Assembly (NCBI GenBank): GCA_949358305.1
Contig: OX442316.1
Location: forward strand, 7,688,001 to 7,752,000
Reading direction: 5' to 3'
DNA length: 64,000 bases
DNA from: Strigamia acuminata
Lineage: Eukaryota > Arthropoda > Chilopoda > Geophilomorpha > Linotaeniidae
Shown one piece after another: positions 29,810 to 40,279 of the stretch; position 1 is the stretch's first letter; the number at the start of each line of letters is the position of its first letter. Both the position numbers and the translations under genes were made by a program. The notes below the pieces were generated by a model that did not search any database, was not told the DNA's origin, and saw only the letters and a list, made by a program, of their open reading frames with translations.

Positions 29810-32624
29810 GTTAAATCAGTTGATCACAATTTTTTTTAAGCAACGATACCACAAGAAACATTACTGTCACACGAATGTAACTGATTTTGAGAAGTAAGGT
29901 AAAAATTCTCAGGTTGCTGTGATTGCTTGGAAGTCAGAATTGTGCCTTTGAAACTGATATGTCTGCTGCAGTCGGGACAAAAAACACGTTAAGCACTAAA
30001 AATTGTTTTCCCTGGCACTGTCATAGGATTAGCATTTTTGTAATGGTCTTGGATTTCGAATCAATACTGGGTGACCAACAGAAGGCTTTTGAGAATTAAG
30101 ATTCAAGCTGGACGCTTTCAAAGAAAACATTTCAATAGTTGTTTGAGATTTGGACAGTGATTGACAGCTTTTATTTTCATCATTGAGAGAAGTTTCTATA
30201 GTTCTTTTATATTCAACCGAAAAAGGCTCCATTTTCTCCATTGACTTAAAGAAATTCGATAAGTCAGAGTGAATTCACCCTTAAATATTTTTTCAAGTTG
30301 TTTAATGAGAATTACTTGTATCTAAAATTAAAAAAGAAAAAAATGCCTTTTAACTTTTGAAATTGTAGGAATGTAAAAAAAAAAAAAAAAAAAAAAAAAA
30401 TGAGAAGAAAAGAAAAAACGAAAAAAAAATTGTAAGATAATTTTTTGTATAGTTTTATATACAAAAATAACTTTAACAAATTCATCCAAAAGCAAATCCC
30501 AATCCTTTATTGTAAAGATCAATTTATACATCATTTTGTTTTTCGACGGGAAAAATTCCGAATAAAAAAAATGTTACTCAATCATTTTTTATAGTTCATG
30601 GTCAACGGTGTGGAAAAGAAGGATGGAAATTTAGACAGTTTGAACAGGGATATGAAACGATGCCTCTTTCCAACTTGAAATTGTCAATTTCCTGGCTTAC
30701 GAATAATTATGGAAACACAAATATTATTACCGCGTATTTGAATATCAGCAAACAGCAACAATCTTCTAGCTTTCCTCAATCTAACCTTCACCAATTTCGT
30801 AAACACAAAATGTGACAGAAAAACAAGCAGCCCGGATCAGGGGAACTCTGTGTTCAATTCCCAGTTCGTGATTCCTGGGGATTGAGGCTGTTCGTTTTTC
30901 TGTCGCAATTTGAGCTCCCAAATGCAGCGAATAGATTAAATCAAAGCATCAAGAAGTTTCCCAATAAAATGTAACAATTTATAGAGTTGCTTATTTGCCA
31001 ACAAATGAAATATGCATTTTTTGGTACCATTAAGGTCCTTCTATTTCTAGAAACGTAGCATACAGACTATATTAAATTCCAGCATGTATCTGTATCTACA
31101 GAAACTGATTGAAGTACTTCAATGACCTGGGCCTTGGGCTACAGCCCAATTAGCCCATGTCTGGGATTCATTCCAGGTTATTTTGCTGAATAATGAGGTC
31201 CAACATGCCTGCAAGAGATGGTGGACGTGATGGGGAACAAAGGGTTCATTATAGTTGCCACCTGGTGGCCGGAAACACAGGTAAATCAAGGCGTGCGCGA
31301 GTGATTTGATTAAATTGACTTAATTTTTTCCAGGTTTTGTTTTTGCATGCTAAAAGTGGCTACACTTCCTTTATGACGGAAGAAGGGGATTTCGGGATGA
31401 TATTTTTTCGTCTAAACAATTGCGTCGAATGTACTTATGAATAGAAATGGAAAATTAGTCCGATAATGCAGATTTAGTTTAATCTCTGTTCATTATGCGA
31501 ACTCGCGTTGCTGATATCGCACGACTCATTCAAGGTGTTAATCTGATCCTCAAAGTGACACGTGCGCACGTTTGCCCCATGAGGTGTTAATTGGGAGCAA
31601 AAAAAATTAAAAGATTATTTAGCAATTGAAATTCCAAAAGATAAAGCAGCTTATAGCTCTTACTTTGTTCAGTCGCCTGGGATTGGAAGAATGTAGATGT
31701 AAATGTTAGGCATTTAAAGTTAGAAGCATTTGAATAATAAATATGCATGGAATGATGAAATGTTTTGAATTTATTATTCATATGGATATGTAGTGGTAGT
31801 TTATTGTTTGGGAGTTGTAGTACGACAATTAAGTTGACATGAGGCGCTGAAACCATCTTTTAGCTCAAATTTTAGATGTTTACATGATAATTTGTTTTTT
31901 AAAGTAAGTACAGGTAAGCAACAATTATTTTATATGGAGTAGATTTTTGCAACAATTCAATTATAAAATTCCGATATATTTCCCCCATCTGTTATAGTTT
32001 TTTCGGTTTGAGAAGATCAAACACGGGTTTGAAATTCAGGTGGTTTGTTACTATACAAGTATGAATTGAGCCCTAAAACTGATAAAAACGGAATGAGAAA
32101 GAACTATACTTTGTGAAATGCAGATACGAAGTCTGGTTTAGTGTGGTTTATATTTTTTCTCACTTCAATGATTGCAGTAATAGTTTGTTTTGACCTCGGT
32201 TGTGTCCGGAAACAAAGCACCAATAAATTTAAAATAAAAATTTAAGAAAAGGGTAATTCGGTTTTTATTGCAAAAAAATATACGATCCTTTTTCAAAAGT
32301 TAATATTATTTTTAATAGTTCTGTTTGCTTTTTAGTTCGTTTTATTGCGCAATATTTTCCTTCGTGTATAGTTTCACAGCCAAAACAATTACGTTCAATG
32401 AGGCCTCATACATTTGTACGCTCAATGAAGGCACGGGTTTTTAAACACTTCACGCCGCCTTATTTCAACAATTTTCAACAAATTAGTTTTTTGCCATTAT
32501 ACTGACTATACTACTGTCGCGCCACCTATTATCTACAAACCCAATTATTTAAGTAAATATTTCTGGTAATTACGTCATTTCCTTTATGACTGTCGCCCAT
32601 GTTTGAACTGCAAAGCGCCTTTTA
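29810..32624. other. Intergenic: receptor 3' flank and probable original Spindly upstream region
   Basis: It contains a run of about 26 A at 30,369-30,400, an AATAAA at about 30,561 that could serve a long receptor 3' UTR, and a 70-codon minus-strand open frame (30,029-30,241) without recognisable domain. If the 16.6-kb insertion is real, the last few hundred bases before 32,625 are the original promoter and start of the 5' UTR of the Spindly-like gene now at 49,314. Confidence 0.45.
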
Positions 32625-32632
32625 CATTGCAC

Positions 32633-33008
32633 GATAGGGTGGAATATTTTCGACCCGGATTCCTTTCGACCGGGATTCTCTTCGACTGGATTTTTTGCGA
32701 CCGGATTTTTTTCGACTGGATTTTTCTCGACCGAGAAACTTTTCGACCAGGAATTCTTTCGACCAGTAAATATTTCGACCGGATTCCTTTCGACCGGGAT
32801 TCTCTTCGACCGGGATTCTCTTCGACCGGGATTCTCTTCGACCGGGATTCTCTTCGACCGGACATTTTTCGACTTCAACAATGGTTGGGGGTTTATATAC
32901 CCCAAATAATGTCACGCATTATATACGTGACGATGTCAGTATACAATACGTGACGATGACACGTATTGTATACATGACAGGACTAATGTACGATATATTG
33001 TTCAATCC
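32633..33008 (+). repeat. Left terminal inverted repeat of the giant element
   Basis: After ten terminal bases (gatagggtgg) comes aatattttcgaccc, then an array of about 16-20-bp units of the type ttcgaccgggattctc with variants. It ends in an inner part containing a perfect 14-bp stem (32,939-32,952 and 32,960-32,973, gtatacaatacgtg) and the boundary motif ttcaatcc. The reverse complement of 48,955-49,281 has the same order. Open frames on both strands here are products of the repeat, not genes. Confidence 0.85.
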
Positions 33009-33137
33009 AATACTATATTTTTTAATGGAAATTGCTGGAATTGTGTTTCTTGAATAAGCATTTTTTACAAGCAAATAATCTACTTTTGCAGTCTTCTTTA
33101 TAGCATTTACTCACTAAAAGTTTAGTTCTAATTGCAG

Positions 33138-33377
33138 ATTGTGTTGTGCAATCCGATCTGTTTAATCGGTTACACTATCGCATCAAGGAATTTCTTTAAC
33201 GAGCGGATATACGAAGAAGAATTCATTCTTTTAAATTTTTTCGGTCAAGATTACGTGAAATATCAGAAGAAAGTGCCTACTGGATTACCTTTTATATCGG
33301 GATTCAGGGTAGAGTACCAAAAATCTTTATTTTTAATTCAATTTCTTTTTTTAATAAACAAACAAACAAATAAATAA
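33138..33377 (+). pseudogene. ICMT: ICMT last exon (captured 3' fragment)
   Basis: A clean acceptor (ctaattgcag) opens a frame whose product carries VLCNPICLIGYTIAS, RIYEEEFIL, FFGQDYVKYQKKVPTGLPFI. This is the C-terminal catalytic part of protein-S-isoprenylcysteine O-methyltransferase, an ER membrane enzyme that methylates prenylated CaaX proteins (family consensus EEExxLxxFFGxxYxxYxxxVPTGLPFI). No other ICMT exon was found in the window and the left terminal repeat lies directly upstream, so this is a fragment without its 5' part. The frame runs about 18 residues past the usual C-terminus. It faces the AAR2 fragment tail-to-tail, 34 bp away. Confidence 0.85.
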
Positions 33378-33411
33378 AAACTGTGTAAATTAATTTCAAA
33401 CTTTAATTTCA

Positions 33412-33870
33412 TCATTGCAGTCGCAAACATGCAGAAATCAAACCTATTTTTCTACTTTTGAAAAAACATCGGATTCGATTAAATTCGTGTGAAAATGCTT
33501 TTATTTTACAAAATAATGTACAAAAATTTAAATATTTTTTAAACCTTCTACCCTTTTCTACAATTTCGTGCGGTACTTGTTGGTTCCCGTTCAAATTGGA
33601 GAAGAAAGAATGCAATGTGTTGACGAGGAAGTTTCTGAAGTTGGTGATGAAGTACAAAAATGAATTTTGAATATAAATCTGCGTATTTCGTAAGAGCATT
33701 GTCACACGAGCACAGCAAGTGGATTAAATGTTTCCATTCTTCAAATGCGTCGTACATCTGTTCTAAAATGAAACAAATAAAAGCCATTTCAAGTTCGCCG
33801 AGAATGTCTTCAGGATCTGTATAGGTCAAATCTAAACTGTGTTTTGTGATTTCAGCTGCCATCGGGATAC
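33412..33870 (-). pseudogene. AAR2: AAR2 C-terminal fragment with frameshift
   Basis: Read from an acceptor at 33,870 the frame encodes AEITKHSLDLTY, ILGELEMAFICF, YDAFEEWKHLIHLLC and VLHHQL. These are hallmarks of the C-terminal helical domain of AAR2, the U5 snRNP (Prp8) assembly factor. After VLHHQL the homology continues in another frame (FLVNTLHSFFSNLNG...), so a small deletion with frameshift has disabled it. Only the 3' part is present. Its tail abuts the ICMT fragment, which suggests the two were captured together from one locus of convergent genes. Confidence 0.8.
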
Positions 33871-35510
33871 CTGGCAATGTGTTACTTTTTTAAAATCAAA
33901 ATTGTCTTTTTTTTTTCTTCTTACTTTTTTTCAGGAAATTTGGAAAAACGATTTTCCGTTCCGGGTTTTTGACACATTTTCGTAAGAAAATCATCTAGTT
34001 TTGGTAAAAAATCTTTTTTTTTGGCATAAAATTACATTTTATTATTACAAAATTGCATTTTTGAGTGTAAAAGTAAAAAAGCACATTTCATATAAGTGGC
34101 AAAAAAATAATTGACGAAATAAAAACCAATAAATCCAACAAATCGGTAACAAACAACAATAACAACAACAACTACTCTTTCTTTTTTTCAACAAATTTGC
34201 AGTTTAAGTCGCGAAACGCAAACGTTAATCTGGCTTCCTCCATTTTGCACTTGCATTTTTGGCACACAGATGGCGCCAAAGTTTTCCCAAGTTAAAGTTT
34301 TTCTCTCTTAAAAATGAGTTAATTTTTTTATTTTCGTGTGTCTTTCCTCCACAGATTTTTATTTTTTGCAATGTCTACAAAGTGTTATCCAATTTTCGTG
34401 ATTAAACATTTGAGCACGGAGTATACATATTTCTGGTCTGTTTCCTGATTTAATTGAAATTAAAAAAATTCAATTTTTTTAATTTTTGACCTTTCTTAGA
34501 TTAAAAGGGGTGAGGCGAACAGCTCCCCTACTTAATCCCTAGGGTTGCAGGTGCTGCCTGCCATTTTGTTTTACATTTTGTTTTATAGACAAATCAAATC
34601 AAACCAAATCAAACAATCTTTTTGAATAAAGCTTTTATGTGGGTGATTCAAATCGAGTGCGCTACTACCGCAGATTGTTTCGCCATTGCGGTGACCGTGA
34701 CCGTGCAAAAAAACGTTTGAAAAAAGAACTTGTTCTTAACAATATAAAAGAACAAAATATATGGGCAGATAAGAATTTTGATTTTAATCAGGTTACGCCA
34801 AAAAAATTAAATTTAAAAAATCAAACAAAATCGTTCGCAGACGAGACGTGGCGACCGCGAAGGTGTCCGTGTCTCAAACTCGCAAGCCTCCGACCGTTGC
34901 GTCGGTGTTTGTTCGTTCGTCGCCATTTCAAGTCGATTTCACGGATATATATACGGCACACATCAGCGTCGGGTTCAAATCGATGTGTTTTGTTACAAAT
35001 ATTCACAAGGTTTAATTACCAGAAAAAGATTAAACAAAATACTTTATTTTTTTAATCAGGTGATGCCAAAAAAATTAAAATTAAAAATCAAAGAATCGTT
35101 CGGAGACGGGACGCGGCGAACGTGGATCCGACGGTGTTTCGGCCAAACACTCACGGTCAAATAAAAAAAAAAATGTTGACAAAAATAAAAAAGCACGGTG
35201 GTTCACCCACTCACCATGCCGAGCCGACCCCACCTACTCCGGCATCGATCCCCAACCCCCGTCGAAACCAACAAAATTAAAAAAAAATGAAATAAACACT
35301 AGTTGCATTCAAAAATTAAAATAACAATTTCAGTTTAAGTGTGGTGTAATTCAAGTCGATTTCACGGCGAACATCGCTTTCCATGCCGCGATGTCTCGAA
35401 CTAAAGTACGTTTTACCGTGTGAATGTTTTTTGGGCCCCCAGATTTCCGGGGGCCCCATTTCAGTTAATCAGTTTTTCAAAAAATAAATAAATAAACAAA
35501 TAAAATATTC
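33871..35510. other. Noncoding interior of the element with degenerate direct repeats
   Basis: Two diverged copies of a block beginning ttaatcaggt...gccaaaaaaatt occur at about 34,784-34,880 and 35,050-35,130, roughly 267 bp apart. A smaller repeated motif (aagtcgatttcacgg) occurs at about 34,930 and 35,350. A GTG-started frame at 34,639 (basic, RLFRHCGDRDRAKKRLK) could be a decayed exon but has no ATG. A GC-rich hairpin (gggccccc/gggggcccc) lies near 35,435-35,458. No confident gene. Confidence 0.5.
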
Positions 35511-35641
35511 CTATGTTCATTTTAATTTTATTTTATTAACATAATTTCCTCTCCAAATCCGCGATCTTCAAACACACGGCTCCAGCGTGTACGCGATTAC
35601 GTAGATTTCGGCGGCCTTTTTAATGTAAATGTTAAACATCT
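35511..35641 (+). repeat. 131-bp direct repeat, copy 1
   Basis: Nearly identical to 37,934-38,064 (same length, a few substitutions), starting ctatgttcattttaatttta and ending gttaaacatct. Copy 2 lies just downstream of the stop codon of the gene at 37,420-37,866, so the block may be a 3' UTR/terminator module and copy 1 the leftover tail of a lost paralogue. The two copies bracket both unknown genes. Confidence 0.85.
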
Positions 35642-35852
35642 GCAACGAAATTAAATTAAAAAGTAAAATAGGACTTATTCCATCAAATAATCAGATTTTA
35701 ACGAAGGTGATATTGTTTTGAAAACAATCATTTGATCGTCAAAAAAATTTTCACTTGTATCCGGACCCCACTCAAAATTACTTGCCGACCCCTGGTTTAC
35801 AGTGTGTGTAGAGGGGCCGGAAATGTCTTTACCCTTGAGAGGTGTGATATAA

Positions 35853-36371
35853 ATGGCAGCAGGTGTTCCTCCCCCAATATTCAGTAAAGAGACACCGGTC
35901 CCCTTTAGGCAAAGTCAACTCGGCAGGTGTTTGAAGGGAAATGCAAGAAAAATAAATGGAAAATATGATTGGGACGAGGTGCACGAATTCGTGAAACGGT
36001 GTTTGAAATCGGAAGATGAAATATCTCGCTTCAAGTGCCAATTAGCAGTTGATAATGTCAATAGATTCAAGCAGCAAAATCGACGTGCTAATTTGTTTAC
36101 AAAGCTGTTGAGAAATTTAGATTTCACGCAACTAGATAAGTTTTTAGAGTGGTGTTTTGAGGCTGATATTGAGGAAATTAGTAACTTAAAAAAACGTATG
36201 TTTGAAGGCACGATTCCGTCCGATTTCGTCCGTTTAATTAGTTATTTAATTCGGAAGGAGGTGATAAAATTTAAAAATGAATTGATGATTTGTGAATGGA
36301 TGGATGATAATAATAAACAATTTAAAAAAGAAATAAAACAAGAATTTCTGTTCCAATTCCTACTAATGTGA
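35853..36371 (+). CDS. Unknown 172-aa helical protein carried by the element
   Basis: Uninterrupted ATG-to-TGA frame of 172 codons in a region where frames of this length are otherwise rare. The product is hydrophilic and rich in K, E, F and L: a Pro-rich start (MAAGVPPPIFSKETPVPF), then amphipathic helices such as DEVHEFVKRCLKSEDEISRFK and ANLFTKLLRNLDFTQLDKFLEWCFE. The second stretch faintly resembles the latter half of death-fold (CARD/DED) domains, but this is only an impression. No enzyme motif, signal peptide or TM helix. It lies between the two 131-bp direct repeats, 1 kb before the next unknown gene. Function unknown; a decayed cargo gene is the alternative. Confidence 0.55.
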   Translation: MAAGVPPPIFSKETPVPFRQSQLGRCLKGNARKINGKYDWDEVHEFVKRCLKSEDEISRFKCQLAVDNVNRFKQQNRRANLFTKLLRNLDFTQLDKFLEWCFEADIEEISNLKKRMFEGTIPSDFVRLISYLIRKEVIKFKNELMICEWMDDNNKQFKKEIKQEFLFQFLLM

Positions 36372-36655
36372 AATTTTATTTACTTATTGATAAAATATAA
36401 AAAAAAATAAAAAAAATTGAAAATTAAATTAATTATTTTAAATTTCGACTCTCTTGTCGTGAAAGATGCTATTTTTGCGGAAAATAAATTTCGTTGAAAA
36501 TGTTTTTAAAAGTGTGGATAATGCAAATGGATCATTTTAACAACAAAATTTTTTAAATTTGAGGTGGTTTTTGGTCTGCAATTGCCGCAATCGGGCCGTA
36601 ATGCCGCAATTGGTCAATATTTGAGCGTGTTTCGGAAAAATTTAGAGAACGTACG

Positions 36656-36673
36656 TATTACGTATACGTAATA
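36656..36673. repeat. 18-bp perfect palindrome
   Basis: tattacgtatacgtaata reads the same on both strands. It is followed by a second cgtat/atacg cluster and a TATA-like gtatataaac at about 36,708-36,717. It may be a binding site or promoter remnant of the element. Confidence 0.6.
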
Positions 36674-36760
36674 TCGCCGTATCGGATACGTCAACACGAC
36701 TTTTTCGTATATAAACACTCTGTATGCATTGGTATTGCCACAACAATCCTCCATGAAAAC

Positions 36761-37060
36761 TTCAAATTTCGTTTGAAAACTTCAAATTTCGTTTGAAAAC
36801 TTCAAATTTCGTTTGAAAACTTCAAATTTCGTTTGAAAACTTCAAATTTCGTTTGAAAACTTCAAATTTCGTTTGAAAACTTCAAATTTCGTTTGAAAAC
36901 TTCAAATTTCGTTTGAAAACTTCAAATTTCGTTTGAAAACTTCAAATTTCGTTTGAAAACTTCAAATTTTGTTTAAAAACTTTAAACTGCCTTTAAAAAC
37001 TTCAAATTTCCTTTATAAACTTCAAATTTCCTTTAAAAACTTCAATTTTTCGTATAAAAC
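36761..37060 (+). repeat. 20-bp tandem array (about 15 units)
   Basis: Unit ttcaaatttcgtttgaaaac. Ten units from 36,761 to 36,960 are perfect or nearly so; the remaining units degrade progressively toward 37,060. Homogeneous units on one side and decayed units on the other fit slippage or unequal exchange. There are no spacers, so this is not a CRISPR array. It lies just upstream of the promoter of the gene at 37,420. Confidence 0.95.
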
Positions 37061-37355
37061 CTTGAAATTTTGGTCAAAAACTTCCCGGATGAGCCCGCAA
37101 TAAGTCCGCAAAATGCCGTTTTTTAATGCCGCTTTCCACCCGCAATTTCACTGTTTTAAGTCCGCAAAAATAGCAACTCCACGTCGTGATGTCTTGCTTC
37201 TGATTGGGTGTGATACGGTTTTCCATTCAGGCATTGAATTTCGACACATTTTTGTACAAAATCTATAATCCATAATCCATTTCTAAGACCACTACCTCCC
37301 TCCCCCCGCTCAACCAATCATCACCTTGTTATTTTAATCCTTTTAGTGGCGGTAG

Positions 37356-37363
37356 TATATAAG
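37356..37363 (+). promoter_or_regulatory. TATA box of the 37,420 gene
   Basis: TATATAAG lies 57 bp before the start codon, in less AT-rich surroundings (ggcggtag before, cgtgtgg after). A transcript starting about 30 bp downstream would have a 25-35-nt leader containing CCTAA repeats. A real TATA box here argues that the gene is expressed. Confidence 0.6.
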
Positions 37364-37419
37364 CGTGTGGTCTAAACGCCAAAAACCTAACCTAACCTAA
37401 CCAAGGTACCTTATTACAG

Positions 37420-37866
37420 ATGGCTAACCACAACACACTTTTCGAAGAGGAAAAATATACATATGAAGACTTCTTCGAATGGGGGTACGAGGGCATTGAG
37501 GATTTTAAAAAAAGAAATCCGCCGACAAAGCCATGCCGCACGCTGCCACCGGACGACGATCCGATGGAGTGGCTGTCAACAGCGTGGATTGGCGGTTGTG
37601 GCCGCTGGCGAAAACCCCGTCCGCCGAATCCGATAAAATTCCACAATTTCGACTCAGACGAAGAAGAATTGTCAAAGATTGATGCGGCCTTGGAGTTGCG
37701 AGAAGCTGCATGTGAGTATTTGTTTATATATTCTATTTTGTGTAATCTATTTATTAATTTGTTGTTTCCTAAAGTGCTGAAAGCGGAACCGTTGGATGGT
37801 GAATTGCAAATCGAGGAAGAAGATGTTGATGTTGATTTTGATGAAACGAAAAAAGAAGAATTCTAA
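37420..37866 (+). CDS. Unknown acidic 127-aa protein carried by the element
   Basis: Two exons, 37420-37711 and 37775-37866, split by a 63-nt GT-AG intron. The intron has no in-frame stop and a length divisible by three, so retention would give a 148-aa form. The N-terminal part is aromatic and acidic (YTYEDFFEWGYEGIEDF), the middle is Pro/Arg/Trp-rich (WIGGCGRWRKPRPPNP), and the C-terminus is strongly acidic (EEEDVDVDFDE). No known domain was recognised. A TATA box lies upstream and the 131-bp repeat downstream. The acidic end with aromatic patches could be an activation or protein-binding tail; this is inference. Confidence 0.6.
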   Translation: MANHNTLFEEEKYTYEDFFEWGYEGIEDFKKRNPPTKPCRTLPPDDDPMEWLSTAWIGGCGRWRKPRPPNPIKFHNFDSDEEELSKIDAALELREAACEYLFIYSILCNLFINLLFPKVLKAEPLDGELQIEEEDVDVDFDETKKEEF

Positions 37867-37933
37867 ATTAAGTGATTTTGTAAAATTTTGTAAAATGTTA
37901 ATAAATCGAGAATTCACTGTATACACTTTTTGT

Positions 37934-38064
37934 CTATGTTCATTTTAATTTTATTTTATTAACATAATTTCCTCTCCAAATCCGCGAAGTTCAAACACAT
38001 GGCTCCAGCGTGTACGCGATTACGTAGATTTCGGCGGCCTTTTTAATGTAAATGTTAAACATCT
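37934..38064 (+). repeat. 131-bp direct repeat, copy 2
   Basis: Partner of 35,511-35,641. Around this copy the motif aataaatcg...aattc(a/g)ctgtata occurs on both sides (about 37,901 and 38,066), so a roughly 165-bp unit has begun to tandem-duplicate here. It includes AATAAA polyadenylation signals suitable for the preceding gene. Confidence 0.85.
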
Positions 38065-38680
38065 TTAATAAATCGATAATTCGCTGTATAAACTACGTGT
38101 CTATTTTTATTTTCATTTTACGAGGACTGAAAATTGAAAAAATAAAGTTTTTGCTAATAACTTCAATTTTGGGCTAAAAACAAAATTTTCAGGTCAGAAA
38201 TGTTATTTTTTGGTTCAAACTAATTTTTTTTTTTACTAAAATAATGAATTTTTTACTAAAACCATCAATTTTTTGTTACGTTGCAAGGACGAACTGGCGC
38301 ATGGGCGCCAGTACCGTACCGTCCGTGTGTTGCGGTATTTCGTGGTGTGGTATTGTTGCCATTTAACCTAAAATGTGTAGACAACTGTCTAGACACAACT
38401 AAGACTAGTAGAATAGTTACAATTAAGAGATTAAATTTCCTCAAATTAAAACATCGTTTCAAGTTCACAGAAAGTTGACAAATTCCTTTTTTGTTCGCTT
38501 TACAAAAGAAGCCATGGGGGATCCAGGCTGAAGGGATTGTGTGAATAACCCCTTCACCTTCTCCCATTTCCTGCTTCAGGATTTGGGTAAAAGTTGTGTT
38601 TAATTTTGGAGCTCAGAGGTCATTGATAAAGCAACATTGAGCATAGGCAGACGGAATACAGCAGATCTCGAGCAGCAACA

Positions 38681-39824
38681 ATGTAAGTAGTATATTATTT
38701 ATTACACATTTTTTGGGTCGCTTCTTAGCGTTGGCTGCATGCAATGCTCGGTTTCCCTGGTAACGGTAATAATAATTTTTTCGAATTTTTTTGAATTTTT
38801 ATCGTATTTTTTATTTATTCTTATTGGTTTTTATATGAAATAAGTGCTTTCAAAATTTTGGGTTTTTGCCGTTTATGCCGTTTATAACCGCCGAAATCGT
38901 GCGCAAAAACCGTTTAAAAAAAACCGTTTAAATTGCAAACATCAAAATCAGCATAAAACCGATTCATAGACCACTCCAGTCGTGGTTTTTAAAATAAAAA
39001 CACAGATAAAAATCAATAAATAAAAATAAAAAGTAATAAAAATGTCATTAAAACATGTTGAAAAGGATGCTGAAACATCGCGAAGATGATGCGGAAACGC
39101 AATCGTTGCCCCAAACTTTGTTTTGGTTGATTTTCTGATCAGTTTTTGATTTTTTTTGGTGTTAATTTGGGTTTTTTTTGATTTTTTTGGTTAATTTTGG
39201 CCTTTTTATTTATTTTGTTTGGTTAATTTTGGCCTTGTGCCCCCCACCCCTCACCCCCGCCTTGAACAATGGCGCGCATCGCCGCTTGAATCTCGGGGGT
39301 CCCTGCTGTTCGTTTGGCGTCCTTTCAGCGCCTCACTCACATTTCTTCAATTAAAAAATACAGTGGAATGCAATAAATTATGGTATTTGTCATTTTATTT
39401 CGTCAAAAAACTTCAAGCAAATGACACGTACTGCAGTGAAGCCCAACTCCCAAATCTTTCTCTATCCCCTGCTTCTTCTTCTTCTTTTTTTATCACTCGT
39501 GGACATAATTTAAAAAAAAATGCATTTTCAAGTAAAGCATCGATTATTTTAATTAAAAAATTTCCATCTTCCAGGTCACAATCAACTTCCGCCAATCCTG
39601 CCCCAACCTCGCAGAGACCCAGAACCAGAAGAAATCTGGCTGCATTTCTGAATCTGAACCAGCCAACAGGGAACTGCAAAATTTGCTGTGCAGCGGATAT
39701 TGAATACGCCCTGATTCCATGTGGGCACACTTATTGCATAAGTTGTGCCGAAAAATGCTGTCAAAATAGAAGATGCTACTTCTGCAACAATACAGTGTCA
39801 GATAAACTAAAGTTTTACATGTAG
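38681..39824 (+). CDS. Stand-alone RING-finger protein (83 aa) with split start codon
   Basis: The terminal exon 39575-39824 follows a good acceptor (catcttccag) in phase 2 and encodes a C3HC4 RING: CKIC, 11 residues, CGHTYC, ISC, then CYFC. Upstream, ...gcagcaacaat|gtaagt (exon end 38,682) offers a donor whose last two bases AT plus the first base G of the RING exon create ATG, followed by SQSTSANPAP. The model is therefore a 5' exon ending in AT, an 892-nt intron, and the RING exon. The RING exon enters in the same phase as the RING exon of the transposase at 45,454 and has the same layout, so it probably derives from a transposase C-terminus. RINGs of this type usually act as ubiquitin E3 modules. 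Confidence 0.6.
38956..38986 (-). repeat. Dispersed repeat, copy 2
   Basis: Reverse-complement partner (one mismatch in 31) of the block at 15,137-15,167 in a receptor intron. It lies inside the intron of the stand-alone RING gene. Confidence 0.7.
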
Positions 39825-40279
39825 CGAATAAATCAGTCATAAGTTCGAAACAAAACGTTTCTTTATTTCAACCGTAAAAACAGTAAATAAATAAATAAAT
39901 AAATAAATCAATAAATCAACTAATCAATCAATAAAATAAACAATAAGTAAATGAAATAAACAAAATTGACTGCCGGAACTTTATAAACACAGTCGACCGG
40001 GTTTGAAAGCTAAAATACGGCCGAAATGTCTCGATTTTGCCGGAACATTTTAAGACAGTTGCCCGCGTTATTATAATTTAATACATTGACAAAAAGCTAA
40101 ACACGAATACAACGATCTATATCATAATCCTACCGTCAATTTGGTTGAAAAATAAAGCGACAATAAAACGATAATGCAGCGGCGAAAATCAAGCGGCGAA
40201 GCTCGAAGCGGAGGACACACGCGCGAAGCACAAAACAAATACACACACACGGCGGCGAAACGTCCAGTTAATTCAGTTA

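Noticed and set aside
30029-30241. 70-codon minus-strand frame with normal-looking composition
   Set aside because: No splice partners, domain or promoter could be defined; kept only as a remark in the intergenic entry.
32570-32953. Several 90-116-codon open frames on both strands with SRSKRIPVEENPG-type repeats
   Set aside because: They are translations of the terminal-repeat minisatellite, open in several frames at once; the same occurs at 49,020-49,314.
34639-35055. 138-codon frame with a basic N-terminal part
   Set aside because: It starts with GTG, not ATG, and most of it overlaps the degenerate direct repeat.
35781-35793. ttgccgacccctg resembling one end of a hAT element
   Set aside because: No matching opposite end or target duplication was found nearby.
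36761-37060. CRISPR-like array
   Set aside because: Units are contiguous 20-mers without spacers, in a eukaryotic genome; it is a simple tandem repeat.
39219-39574. Upstream extension of the RING frame (MVNFGLVPPTPHP...)
   Set aside because: The apparent start is not ATG and the sequence is low complexity; the acceptor at 39,574 and the split ATG give a better model.
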